This document shows positions 19,166 through 30,209 of a stretch of 64,000 nt of DNA, piece after piece. Every line of letters begins with the position of its first letter. Position 1 is the stretch's first letter. Source of the DNA: Xiphophorus maculatus. Its lineage: Eukaryota > Chordata > Actinopteri > Cyprinodontiformes > Poeciliidae. Location of the stretch: contig NC_036456.1 in NCBI RefSeq assembly GCF_002775205.1, forward strand, positions 23,370,968 to 23,434,967, given 5' to 3'. The notes under the pieces were generated by a model. That model was not told the origin of the DNA and ran no database searches. It saw nothing but the letters and a program-made list of their open reading frames with translations. A program made the position numbers and the translations under genes.

Positions 19166-21886
19166 GTCTGCCGAACTGAAAACGTTTTTACAATTGAGTG
19201 GATTTTAAAAGGCCGTTGAGCTCAGGTTAAAAGTGAGCAGTTCCATTCTAATTTGGTTGCAACTCCACAAAATTGCATGCTATGAAAACTATCATAGCAT
19301 CCTGTTTTTATCTTAGTAAAAATTAACCATTCAAAAAGCTACATAAATCATGTGCAAATCATGTACATAAACAAAAGATTATGGGTCACAAATATTTAAT
19401 TGGTTTATGATGTTTTTGTCCCAAATATAGAAACTTCCACCCTTACTGGCACTCAACTTGAAGGATATTCAATAAGTTCAATAAGGGGCATTATCTTACA
19501 CTGAAGCATTTAGAAGGATCCAGTCTTAAATTTTTATTCATTTTTTTTAATTCTCTCTTCAAAATTGGAAAGACAAGACAACAAATAATTTAAGAGGAGT
19601 AGCAGGAGAGGAAATTATAGAAAATTACTTCAAGAAAAATATCTCCTTCCCAAAATGTTCCCCACATTTAGTCAGAACTTCTGAATAATTGAATTAATCT
19701 ACCAACATAAGGAATGAGGCAAATCTGCTGAGATAAGACACATTTATGCCAGCGGAGTGCACAATGACTTTCTCTTCTGTCAGTCCCTGCCAACAAACAC
19801 CACAAGAGAAGCAATTTTAAACTCAAGTTTTTGTGAAGAATAATATGGATTGGTAAAGACACGTCTGGATTTGTACAGATGGTGCAACTGCAATGATAGG
19901 AGAACAGAAAGGATTCATTTGTTTGTGCAGTTTACTCATCTGCTGCTACAACACACTGTTCCACCCACAGAGAACAGCTGAGATAATGTCTAAAATCTGT
20001 TGTGGACGAGTCTGAAAACAATTAACCAGATCGAAGGAAAGTGTTGCCTTGCTAACAGAAGGCTGCAGGTTGCTCTGGTGAGCGCTGCACTCGGGCCAAA
20101 CGAAACTGAAGGCTGTGGTGTTTTTCCTTCGTCACTACCCGGCATTTCCAGGCCTTTAAAGATGGCAGCGTCAACAGAAAGCCACTGAACGCATGTCTTC
20201 TCCAAGCGCTGTGTGATGAAATAGGAAGCGAACACACAAAGTGTGTTTCACGCAGAGGTTTGTTGGTTACCATCGGAAAAGTTCTCACACATCTGTTTGA
20301 ACTTCAAGATGAGGTAAAACTCTTCCTGGACCATACTTATGAATTGCATAAAAAAAGGTGGATAATTTCTAATGGCTCACAAAATTGGCATACTTAGCTG
20401 ATATTTTCAGCACACTCAACACATTGAATTTGGTTTTGCATGGAAGGCTATCACCACTTTCATTGTCCAGGAGAAAGTTTGGACGATGGCGGTAGGAGTT
20501 TGTTCCTCGTTCAGTGGGTTGCTGGTTTGGCTCCTGTTGTTTGCCTCTGTTGTGTCTTTGAGCAAGACACTTCACCTGCCTTGCCTGCTGGTGTAGGTCA
20601 GAGGTCCCGATGTAACCGGTGCTTGGCAACCTCAGTTCTGCCAGACTCCCCCAGGGCAGCTGTGGCTACTATCCAGTAGCTTCCCACCATCAGTGTATGA
20701 ATGAGTGCACAACATTTGCAAGACCTTCGATCACAGCAGGGGATTGCTTGATGTTGTGGTTCCATCTGAATTTGAAGTCTTTTAGATTTCTGAATTAAAT
20801 GTTACGATCTGTGATTACTTCATCCAATGCCAGTATGTTTTAGTTCTTGTGGGTGGCAAGGCCTCAGCTGCTTGGTGTTATTAGTCGACTTTCTTCAGTT
20901 TTAATAGAATTTAGCCTGATTGTTGTTGCAGTTTGTTAATTGTAGTTTGGTGTTTTGAGTCTGATTCAGAGTTAGGTGTTGATGCTTATTTATTGATTAA
21001 ATACTGTATATTTTTGCAAGTTACAGTACAGACATTTTACATTAAAATAATTTAACCCTTCATGTTATTTTGCTGTATGATGAAAGTTGTTTTATTGTGA
21101 AATTGTAGTCATGTTACTACTGTCCATTTGATTACATTTTCTACCACTGGGCTTGTGGTAGAAACACAATAAGCAAACCCATACACAGTTTCAGTCAAAG
21201 CTTATTCATTTAAAAAAATGTCCCTTCCAGCTAAAACCTTTTAATTTGATTTGAAGTTAAAAGCAAACAAACTGCACACCCAGTTAGATCAACAACTACA
21301 TAAAGGAACTTTTAGCAAACAGCAGCTTGTAAAGCCACACCTGTAGTTAAACATTTAACATAATCAGAAACAACCTTTGTACCTCCAGCACCACTTCTGA
21401 TTAAAAACCAGGTCAGGAAGCCGTTGCTGTCTTTCATTTACAAGTTGAAGGTCTTATTTACAGAACTACAGTCTTCATGTGTGGAACAAATCAGACATGA
21501 AATTTACTCACATCTCACGGATATGACGTTAACTTGCTGCTTCTCGTCAATCAACCAAATTTATTTGTATAACACATTTCAACAATATGACAGCTCAAAG
21601 TGCTTCAATCGCAAAAACATAAAAATCCATCATAGACAAATATAGTAGGTAATTTAAGGGGAATTTTTACTTTACAAATGATTAACAGCCAATTCACACG
21701 GGATTAAGATGACAGACAATCTGTGCTATTAATACAAATATGTGATCAATAGAGTTTATCACTGTAGTGGTGATACGCTAGTTTAAAAATGCAGTCAAAT
21801 TCACATATATCCTAGTTCTTTTAGAACAGAAAACATTAAAGAGGCAAATTTCTGACGCAGTCCCATCAAAGCATGCTAAAGAAAAT
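19166..21886. other. Upstream/intergenic part of unit A, copy 2
   Basis: Same content as 14301-17050: the hAT-like peptide relic near 20290-20325, the interspersed repeat at 20440-20740, and the fish repeat piece near 21545-21660. No gene was seen. Confidence 0.5.
20440..20740 (+). repeat. Interspersed fish repeat, duplicate
   Basis: Duplicate of 15602-15900 carried by unit A. Confidence 0.55.
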
Positions 21887-22069
21887 ATAAAATAACACAT
21901 CTTAGAGCTGTATTTATACTGTGACATCAGGAAATTGTGATATTTCTACCTGAGGTTATTATACTGGCCCATTCCAATTTGGGGATGACAGTTAAAAGGG
22001 TTAATAATATTGGACAATTTGTGCTTAATGTCCAGCAACCCCCACTGTTAACAAAGCCATTACAGAGAA

Positions 22070-22255
22070 AAGAAACCTAGCATCGGACCACTGACACCTG
22101 GATCAGTTCTCAGCTCCCTTCACCAACAAATCTCCACCTTTGGTTCTGGTTGGGTTCTCTTTGTTCCATGAAGTCTCATACGGGGTACCCCAAGGTGTAA
22201 TCCTGGGACTCCTCTTATTAAATATCTATATGCTCCCACTAGCTCAGGTTATTTC
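22070..22255 (+). mobile_element. LINE reverse-transcriptase fragment, second copy
   Basis: Same GVPQG motif segment as at 17342-17410, duplicated with the unit. Confidence 0.75.
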
Positions 22256-22982
22256 ACATTATTAAACAAACCATGAAAACCATAACTGCAAGATTATGAG
22301 AATCATTTATTAATACACAGACTTCATCTACTATCAAACAAGACAAATTAAATCATTATTAGTTACTTCTCAGATTATTCTCCTCTTGCATCTTTTTTGT
22401 TGCCGTTTCTGTAAAACAAAGACTAACAGAATTACATATCAATCAAAGGATTAAAATCTAACCTCCTTAACTTTCTTTTTAGACCAACAAAAGAAGATTA
22501 TATCATGTATGGAAAATCACAATTTAAACCAAAAACCTGAAACATAACTAGTGAGGTATTCACTCTTAAAGTATTGTAAAATTTCTGCACATCGTGTTTC
22601 TTTGGTCCAAATTACCACAGTCTCTTGGAGATGCTGGGTCCCCATCATCGGTTTAAGGGATCATTAGTTCAGTGATCACTTGTTGATTGTTTCCTGTGAC
22701 ATCTGTGTACATGAGTTTCCACCAGCTTCCATTTTTTCTGAGCATGTGGCTGAAGAACTTCTTGCCTGCAGCTGCACCAAACTACCAGTAGGTGGCTCCA
22801 AAGAACTAAAAATCCCTGAAGAGGATTCCCTCTAGTCAATTATCTTCACTTCCTGCTTGCAAGCCACTTTTTTCATCTTTTATTAGTGCCTCTGCCTCCA
22901 TGTTGTTAAGACACCAGGCTCAAGGTAAAGTTGAGGAGGGTGGAACTGCATCTGTGGTCTGTGTTACATTCAAGTATTTATA

Positions 22983-23101
22983 GAATGTCTGGACGGGGCC
23001 CTGAATGTCTGGATGGGCCCCTGAATGTCTGGAAGGGGCCCCTGAATGTCTGGACGGGCCCCTGAATGTCTGGACGGGCCACTGAATGTCTGGACGGGCC
23101 C
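22983..23101. repeat. 20-bp minisatellite, 6 units
   Basis: Same GAATGTCTGGACGGGCCCCT unit as at 11828-12124, with six cores. Confidence 0.93.
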
Positions 23102-23257
23102 TACCAGCAGCTACTGAGTTTTCTTTGACTTGATATTCCTGAATCTTAAAATTCTCAGAGGTGCTAACATCAAAAACATTATGCAGAGTTAACCCCTCTG
23201 AGCTTTTTCAATGTTTAAAGCAGCCAAGTTGTTATAGACAGTCAGATATTATTTGGG

Positions 23258-23263
23258 TTTATT
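23258..23263 (-). terminator. Likely polyadenylation signal of TRIM at 23657
   Basis: AATAAA on the gene strand about 395 bases past the stop, at the position conserved in the paralogues. Confidence 0.5.
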
Positions 23264-23656
23264 TAGTAAAAAAGCAGGAAATTTGCTTATTTCATAACTT
23301 CATAACCAGCGACCTTCTCTCCTATAGTCTAACAGCTACAGTCTCAGATCAACACAATCCTTCAGCTGTCAGCAGCAGAAACCACAACTTTACACCTATC
23401 AAGAAAAAAGACTACATTTGCTTTGCATTGTCCCCACATGATGACAGGACACAGTAGGATCCAATTAAATATTAGATTCTTGATGGGTTGTTGCTATGTT
23501 GTTGTACGTTGTTTTAAGATCTTGTTCAATGAACCTTTTTAACGATGAAACCCTGCAGCTCCAAAGATCTCTGCACGGCCCTGCTCCGAGGAACTGTTGG
23601 TTCAGTCAATGTCCCGGTGCCAGTACCAGAACTAAGATTTCTAGGCCAGTTGGTTT

Positions 23657-24997
23657 TCATAGCCGTCTCCCCGCTCGTCCCCTTGATCTCATTATAAATA
23701 ATGGTGGTGGGCGGAAGAGTGGTTGGGGTGGGGATTCAGCTGTGGAGAAAAGAGAGGATGCAGGTGGGGGTGGAGGGTTGGCTCTGGAGCGGGGCCGGGG
23801 GATGAATAGCCTACGTGTCCAACTTGAGTGATCAGGGGTATGGTATACAGTCTTTAAACATTGACCAGCCATTTCCATGGGAGTTGGTTCTAGTTCTGAC
23901 AGTAGAATCTCCACTCTAGCTACTGCATCTGAGATGTTTCTCCATGAGTCTCTCATGACGTCCTGTAGTTGATCTCTGAGCTCTGACACAGCTGGTGCCA
24001 CGTCCTCAAAGTGTCTCAGAGGACAGATATCGATCCTGGATGAGCCTTTAGACTCACTGAGTGCTGGCAGTGAGGAGTAGTTGAGGAGAAACTGGTTGTG
24101 ATCCTCTGTGTGTGAGAGCTGCTCCAGCTCAGCGTCTTTCCTCTTCAGCTCAGTGATCTCCTGCTCCAGCTTCTCCTGAACATCTTTGACTCGACTCACT
24201 TCAGTTTCCTGCTGGGATCTGATCTGCTGCTTCACATCAGAGCTTCTTTCCTGGAGGAGACGGATCAGCTCAGTGAAGATCTTCTCACTGTCCTTCACTG
24301 CTTTATCAGCAGAGACATTGATGGCCTCCACCTCCTGTTGAAGCAGCTTCACATCTTTCTCTTGGTCCTGGATTCTCTGATGGATTTGTTGTTGACTGTC
24401 CTGGAGCTTCTTCTGCTTCTCAGCCCTTTCTGCTGCAGCTGGGACTGTTTCATGGTCTTTATGTTCATCTATAGTGCAGAGATAACAGATACACTGCTGA
24501 TCAGTATGACAGAAGATCTCCAACACCCTATTATGACAAGAACAGATGTTCTCCTGCAGCTTCTGGGATGGATTCACCAGCTTGTGCATTTTTAATGGTG
24601 GAGTATAATAGTGAGGTTGGAGGTGATCCCCACAGTAAGAAGCTAAACACGTTAAGCAGGACTTGACAGCTTTCATCTTCCTCCCAGTGCAGACATCACA
24701 GGCCACATCATCAGGTCCAGCATAGCAGTGATCAGCTGGAGCAGCTTTTAGTCCAGTCTTCTTCAAATCTTCCACCAACTCTGCTAGCATGATGTTTTTT
24801 TTGAGGACAGGCCTCTCGCTGAAGGTTTTCCTGCACTGAGGACAGTTGTAGATTCTTCTCTGATCTTCTCCATCCCAGAAGTCTTTAATACAGTTCATAC
24901 AGTAACTGTGTCCACAAGGAATAGTCACCGGATCCTTCAGTAGATCCAAACAGATGGCACAAGAGAGTTTCTCCTGCTGGACTCCTCTCTGAGCCAT
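23657..24997 (-). CDS. SPRY-less TRIM with proline-rich, RRL-ending tail
   Basis: 446 residues, one exon. It starts [18 protein letters not shown]-box1 and B-box2 ligands are complete (CAIC, PCGHSYC, NCPQC; CDVC; CSCH, FCH, CICYLC). The coiled coil is almost identical to the other copies. After ELEP the tail runs MAGQCLKTVYH..., NPPPPPASSLFSTAE, SPPQPLFRPPPLF, and ends RGRAGRRL. There is no PRY-SPRY and none lies downstream. The start is the ATG at 24995-24997, matching paralogues; four codons upstream open only with TTG. It lacks the ISRE-bearing flank of the 12681 and 17663 genes and has a different upstream sequence. It is about 94% identical by my count to the gene at 30210. A cytoplasmic E3 ligase role is expected from the family; the tail's role is unknown. 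Confidence 0.9.
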   Translation of the reverse strand: MAQRGVQQEKLSCAICLDLLKDPVTIPCGHSYCMNCIKDFWDGEDQRRIYNCPQCRKTFSERPVLKKNIMLAELVEDLKKTGLKAAPADHCYAGPDDVACDVCTGRKMKAVKSCLTCLASYCGDHLQPHYYTPPLKMHKLVNPSQKLQENICSCHNRVLEIFCHTDQQCICYLCTIDEHKDHETVPAAAERAEKQKKLQDSQQQIHQRIQDQEKDVKLLQQEVEAINVSADKAVKDSEKIFTELIRLLQERSSDVKQQIRSQQETEVSRVKDVQEKLEQEITELKRKDAELEQLSHTEDHNQFLLNYSSLPALSESKGSSRIDICPLRHFEDVAPAVSELRDQLQDVMRDSWRNISDAVARVEILLSELEPTPMEMAGQCLKTVYHTPDHSSWTRRLFIPRPRSRANPPPPPASSLFSTAESPPQPLFRPPPLFIMRSRGRAGRRL

Positions 24998-27900
24998 TTT
25001 ACCTCTCAATAATGAAAGTTTGAATCAGTCAACTCCGAGTATAAATAGATGTAAGTTACACCCACCTTAAAAATATGTGGATAAACTGGTATGCCTGTGT
25101 TTCATAGAAGAGATGCTTTCAGGCTGATTCATTCCCACAAGGTGTTTAACTTTTTCTGTTCTCTGTTTCTGCATTTGTGGTAAAGATGGAGGTTCTGATA
25201 TTTATGTGAAATGAAATAACCATATTGTTTAATACAAAATAAACAAAAATTACTCAGTGACATATAAGTGTGCATGAGTCAACAGAAATGCTGAATAATT
25301 AGCATAAGCTTTAGAAAATACATTGCTGAAACTAATGTCTTAAAGCAAATAATGAGCACAATTCTGCACAGAAATAAAAGAGGACTGGGTTTATTCCTGG
25401 AAATAAAGAAATAACAAGTGTTGCATTGTATCCAGAAATTTCACTGAAATGGAGAGTATTAATAGTTCACAATAATACTCAAGTAATGTTGTTGAATACC
25501 ACAGTTTCCAACAACTGTCGTATCCAACAAAATATATATTTATATTTGCTGAAAATCAGAGAAAAAATGTTGCTCCTCTGCCGTCTCCCAGCGCTAACTA
25601 GAAACAACCAATCAGAGCCAGGCGCTGCTCCTACGCTCCACTGCCAGCTGGTGTGACCCAGAGTAAAACCTGCCCTCATGCATTCCTGTACTGCTCTGAA
25701 TGCATTACTATTGGTTATACTCACAGTCAGTCACATAATGCATTCAGCCAGTTACTGTGTCTGGAGTGGTAATACAGACCTACTCCAGTTTCCCCAGTCA
25801 GGTGTGAGAGGGAGGGAAGCTGTGATGGTTGGTGCTTCTTCCCCCTCCATCTCACCAAACTGATACACAAATCACTATTCACCTCTAATCCGTTGAGTAG
25901 AAATGGCGCTTTAACATTTTCATAGAAATTACTCATCTTCTCCAGAGTTTCTTCATCCTGTTAAAAGGTTTTATTGGACCTGTGTCAGAACTGGACCTCC
26001 CTGTTTCCTCTGTTGTCCTTAGCAGCAACAAGTGGACGATCCAAGTATGACACTCTGGGCTGGACTTAGAGAAGTTGTTGTAATTAAACAAGGACAGCAC
26101 AAATAAACTATTATATTTTAATTTTTGAACATTTTCATGTATTCCCCACTTTCTATTGAGTTTGTATAAACTTTTCACTGGGATGTCCAACTCATGAGGC
26201 ATTCTGAGATACTTGGTTCTCTTCTGATCTCCTTTCCCTGTTCTCCATGTCTACCTTTCACAGCATGGCTACATTCCAGCTGCCACTACACTTCTCTGCA
26301 CGAGTCAGCATCCAAGTCCACCGTTTTAGACCATCTCCTTCAACACAGATGGACAAAACATGGTAGCTGCACTGAGGTTGAAGCAGACAATTTTACAAAT
26401 GTATTGTGAGTTTCTTTGTGAATGTGTGTTTCCTTGATTACTCACTTCACATAGTTCAAACACCATCACACCTGCTGGAATGCATAAGGAAAACTTCCTT
26501 ATGCAGAAGGAAAACTTCCGTTTGCCTTCCAGCACAAAGACGTTTTTTATTGAGCAGGTTCAGCAGAAACAAAACCCAAGAACACTTCCAGTGTTTGAAC
26601 AGCGCATTCCTCAGACAGTCTGTTTCTAACAAACTTGTTTCTTCTCAGCGTTTCCATCACTGAGTCTAAAATCAGAAGGTTTACGTAGATCATTGGCTTT
26701 CATTCCTAATTTTCAGAATCCACTGTCTTTCATGCTTTAGATATTTCTCTGCACCAGCACACCTGCATTAAATGAATGCATTAACCACTAAACATGCAAT
26801 TAAGTGCTACAGAAGTCTAGCAGTCATTAATTTACTTACAGCAGGTTTGTGGGGGCAGGAAAATGCCTAAAACTTGCTGGACTGTGGCTCCTGAGGAATA
26901 GTTCTGGACAGAACATCAGTACATAGAAAAATAAATAGTTTGCTAAAATGAAGGTAAAGTTGTTTCATCAGTGACTGTACCATTAAAAATCATGTTTTTT
27001 TAAAACAACTTACAGGGTTCCCCCCCCCCCCATCTCTTTACATTAGATTGAGTTTCTCATAGTTCAAAGGAATACATAGAACTTTTACAGAAAGTACCTA
27101 AAAATATACAAGCACAGACACAAACATGAGGAGGAAAGCCAACAAAAATATTAAAAATAAAAACAGCGCAGTGTGTAAGAGTCTGTAAATGGAGCTCCTT
27201 GGTCTGCAGGAGTCCTCAGGAGAAACTGTCCTTTACAGCATCAGAAAATATGTAAATTATAACTTCTGATGCTCCTCCTCCTGCAGGAGCGGTGCAGTGA
27301 TTTGGAAACATGAATTTGTCCCTATCATCCAGATGCAGACAGTCTAGTACTTACAGAGCAAATCTCACCACAATAGAGACATTGGTTGAATCAAAGTTTG
27401 AAATATTTCAGGAAATCAAAAATATTTGATTTGTAAGGAGCTGATACTGCCAATTCAGCCAGCAGAGGGCAAAAGCAGTGGCATTACAAATCGATCAATA
27501 GTATAAGTGTTAGTTGCCAGGGCATCTGAAAGTCAGTTCACCTGTCTCCCTTTATAAGATGTCCAGTCAGTGTAGGATGATTCTTGTATCGTGGAATTAT
27601 TTTCCATTTTCTGGTTTTCAGATGTTTCATATTCCCGAGTGCCAATTCATCCATAATCTTCCTCTTATCCTTGATTGATTTGTAGATGCAGAGATGCCCA
27701 AACTTCCCTCTTTTCTACTGGAATCCCAAAGTAATCCAACATGGTCATTCCAGCATATCCTTTCTTTAAGATTATTTTTTTGAGAATAAACCTTGCTGTT
27801 AATTTATCCGCTTAGTTGTCTTCTTTCTGACAGATTTGTTGGTTTATTGGTTTTGACACTTTTTTATCTTGAGTTTTGCTGCCACCATGTGGCCAAATTG

Positions 27901-28141
27901 ATGATAGTATATTTAATTCTAGGTAGCTCAAAGATTTTGGTTTCTGAAATGATACAATGCAGCCGTATAGTGCCTTCAATAAGACATTGTACAGTGTGTG
28001 TGTTCTGAACCTGAACCACGTTAACATCACAAGAAACACTGTGTATGAATATAATTCATTGATGTGTACAATACAGTATAGTTTCAGTCTATTTAATACA
28101 CCACAATCAACTTATCTGGTGGTTAAAAATGAAAACTTGTC
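24998..28141. other. Upstream/intergenic part of unit C, copy 1
   Basis: No gene supported. A repeat piece with aaccaatcagagccaggcgc near 25600-25630 resembles a common fish repeat. A hairpin lies at 26481-26505. A C-run lies near 27018. About 27320-28012 is absent from the sister unit and contains a decayed coding-like stretch on the minus strand (near 27620-27780, MTMLDYFGIPVEKREVWASL) that I could not assign; it may be a LINE relic. Confidence 0.45.
26481..26505. repeat. Perfect 11-bp hairpin within a larger imperfect palindrome
   Basis: TGCATAAGGAA pairs with TTCCTTATGCA around a 3-base loop. Flanking tgctggaa (about 26473-26480) and ttccagca (about 26527-26534) extend the symmetry. The copy near 33281-33345 has one changed loop-side base. 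Confidence 0.75.
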
Positions 28142-28458
28142 TTAAACTATTGTTTTAATTTCCATTAAAAATGTTGCTTATGTTTCATTATGCAATTATT
28201 TTCTTCTGTGTTGTTGCTGAACTAAATTGATAAGATTGAAAGAAATGTGCACAGATAATCAGCACATCAGATACAAGCTGTAACCTGTAGGCTGTGAAGG
28301 CTGTCTACTTTACTTATATAGGGCCATAGATCTAGTCAAAGTAAAATCTTATCTACACCAGAAGACGATGTATTTTGATACAGGATGTCGCCTCTCCTGT
28401 TTCTACGCCCAAAGAAAGGTTATTTTCTCATGTAAAGTGTGTGTGTGTGTGTTCTGGG
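28142..28458. other. Unique spacer between the two unit C copies
   Basis: Not found in other units. It ends in a (GT)n run at about 28436-28451 directly before the start of unit C copy 2, a plausible duplication breakpoint. Confidence 0.6.
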
Positions 28459-28644
28459 ATAAAATAACACATCTTAGAGCTGTATTTATACTGTGACATC
28501 AGGAAATTGTGATATTTCTACCTGAGGTTATTATACTGGCCCATTCCAATTTGGGGATGACAGTTAAAAGGGTTAATAATATTGGACAATTTATGCTTAA
28601 TGTCCAGCAACCCCCACTGCTAACAAAGCCATTACAGAGAAAAG

Positions 28645-28830
28645 AAACCTAGCATCGGGCCACTGACACCTGGATCAGTCCTCAGCTCCCTTCACCAACA
28701 AATCTCCACCTTTGGTTCTGGTTGGGTTCTCTTTGTTCCAGGAAGTCTCATACGGGGTACCCCAAGGTGTAATCCTGGGACTCCTCTTATTAAATATCTA
28801 TATGCTCCCACTAGCTCAGGTTATTTCACA
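28645..28830 (+). mobile_element. LINE reverse-transcriptase fragment, third copy
   Basis: Third copy of the GVPQG segment found at 17342-17410. Confidence 0.75.
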
Positions 28831-29554
28831 TTATTAAACAAACCATGAAAACCATAACTGCAAGATTATGAGAATCATTTATTAATACACAGACTTCATC
28901 TACTATCAAACAAGACAAATTAAATCATTATTAGTTACTTCTCAGATTATTCTCCTCTTGCATCTTTTTTGTTGCCTTTTCTGTAAAACAAAGACTAACA
29001 GAATTACATATCAATCAAAGGATTAAAATCTAACCTCCTTAACTTTCTTTTTAGACCAACAAAAGAAGATTATGTCGTGTATTGAAAATCACAATTTAAA
29101 CCAAAAACCTGAAACATAACTAGTGAGGTATTCACTCTTAAAGTATTGTAAAATTTCTGCACATCGTGTTTCTTTGGTCCAAATTACCACAGTCTCTTGG
29201 AGATGCTGGGTCCCCATCATCGGTTTAAGGGATCATTAGTTCAGTGATCACTTGTTGATTGTTTCCTGTGACATCTGTGTACATGAGTTTCCACCAGCTT
29301 CCATTTTTTCTGAGCATGTGGCTGAAGAACTTCTTGCCTGCAGCTGCACCAAACTACCAGTAGGTGGCTCTAAAGAACTAAAAATCCCTGAAGAGGATTC
29401 CCTCTAGTCAAATATCTTCACTTCCTGCTTGCAAGCCACTTTTTTCATCTTTTATTAGTGCCTCTGCCTCCATGTTGTTAAGACACCAGGCTCAAGGTAA
29501 AGTTGAGGAGGGTGGAACTGCATCTGTGGTCTGTGTTACATTCAAGTATTTATA

Positions 29555-29652
29555 GAATGTCTGGACGGGGCCCTGAATGTCTGGATGGGCCCTTGAATGT
29601 CTGGGGGGGCCCTTGAATGTCTGGACAGGCCCCTGAATGTCTGGATGGGCCC
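29555..29652. repeat. 20-bp minisatellite, 5 units
   Basis: Same unit as at 11828 and 22983, five cores with more internal variation (gacagg, gggggg). Confidence 0.92.
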
Positions 29653-29808
29653 TACAAGCAGCTACTGAGTTTTCTTTGCCCTGATATTTCTGAGTCTTAA
29701 AATTCTCAGAGGTGCTAACATCAAAAACATTATGCAGAGTTAACCCCTCTGAGCTTTTTCAATGTTTAAAGCAGCCAAGTTGTTATAGACAGTCAGAAAT
29801 TATTTGGG

Positions 29809-29814
29809 TTTATT
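29809..29814 (-). terminator. Likely polyadenylation signal of TRIM at 30210
   Basis: AATAAA on the gene strand about 395 bases past the stop, conserved with the paralogues. Confidence 0.5.
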
Positions 29815-30209
29815 TAGTAAAAAAGCAGGAAATTTGCTTATTTCATAACTTCATAACCAGAGATCTTCTCTCCTATAGTCTAACAGCTACAGTCTCAGAT
29901 CAACACAATCCTTCAGCTGTCAGCAGCAGAAACCACAACTTTACACCTATCAAGAAAAAAAGACTACATTTGCTTTGCATTGTCCCCACATGATGACAGG
30001 GACACAGTAGGATCCAATTAAATATTAGATTCTTGATGGGTTGTTGCTATGTTGTTGTACGTTGTTTTAAGATCTTGTTCAATGAACCTTTTTAACGATG
30101 AAACCCTGCAGCTCCAAAGATCTCTGCACGGCCCTGCTCCGAGGAACTGTTGGTTCAGTCAATGTCCCGGTGCCAGTACCAGAACTAAGATTTCTAGGCC
30201 AGTTGGTTT

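Larger units (their letters stand above)
17717..22513. repeat. Duplicated unit A, copy 2
   Basis: Sister of 12826-17678. Its right end (21887 onwards) is also the left end of unit C copy 1, so the two duplication systems overlap. Confidence 0.85.
21887..28141. repeat. Duplicated unit C, copy 1 (about 6.25 kb)
   Basis: From ataaaataacacatc to aaaacttgtc, this matches 28459-34218 in order and orientation. Each copy holds the LINE piece, downstream flank, minisatellite, TRIM gene and upstream flank. Copy 1 alone has about 27320-28012; copy 2 alone has a repeat insertion near 31970-32240. Confidence 0.87.
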
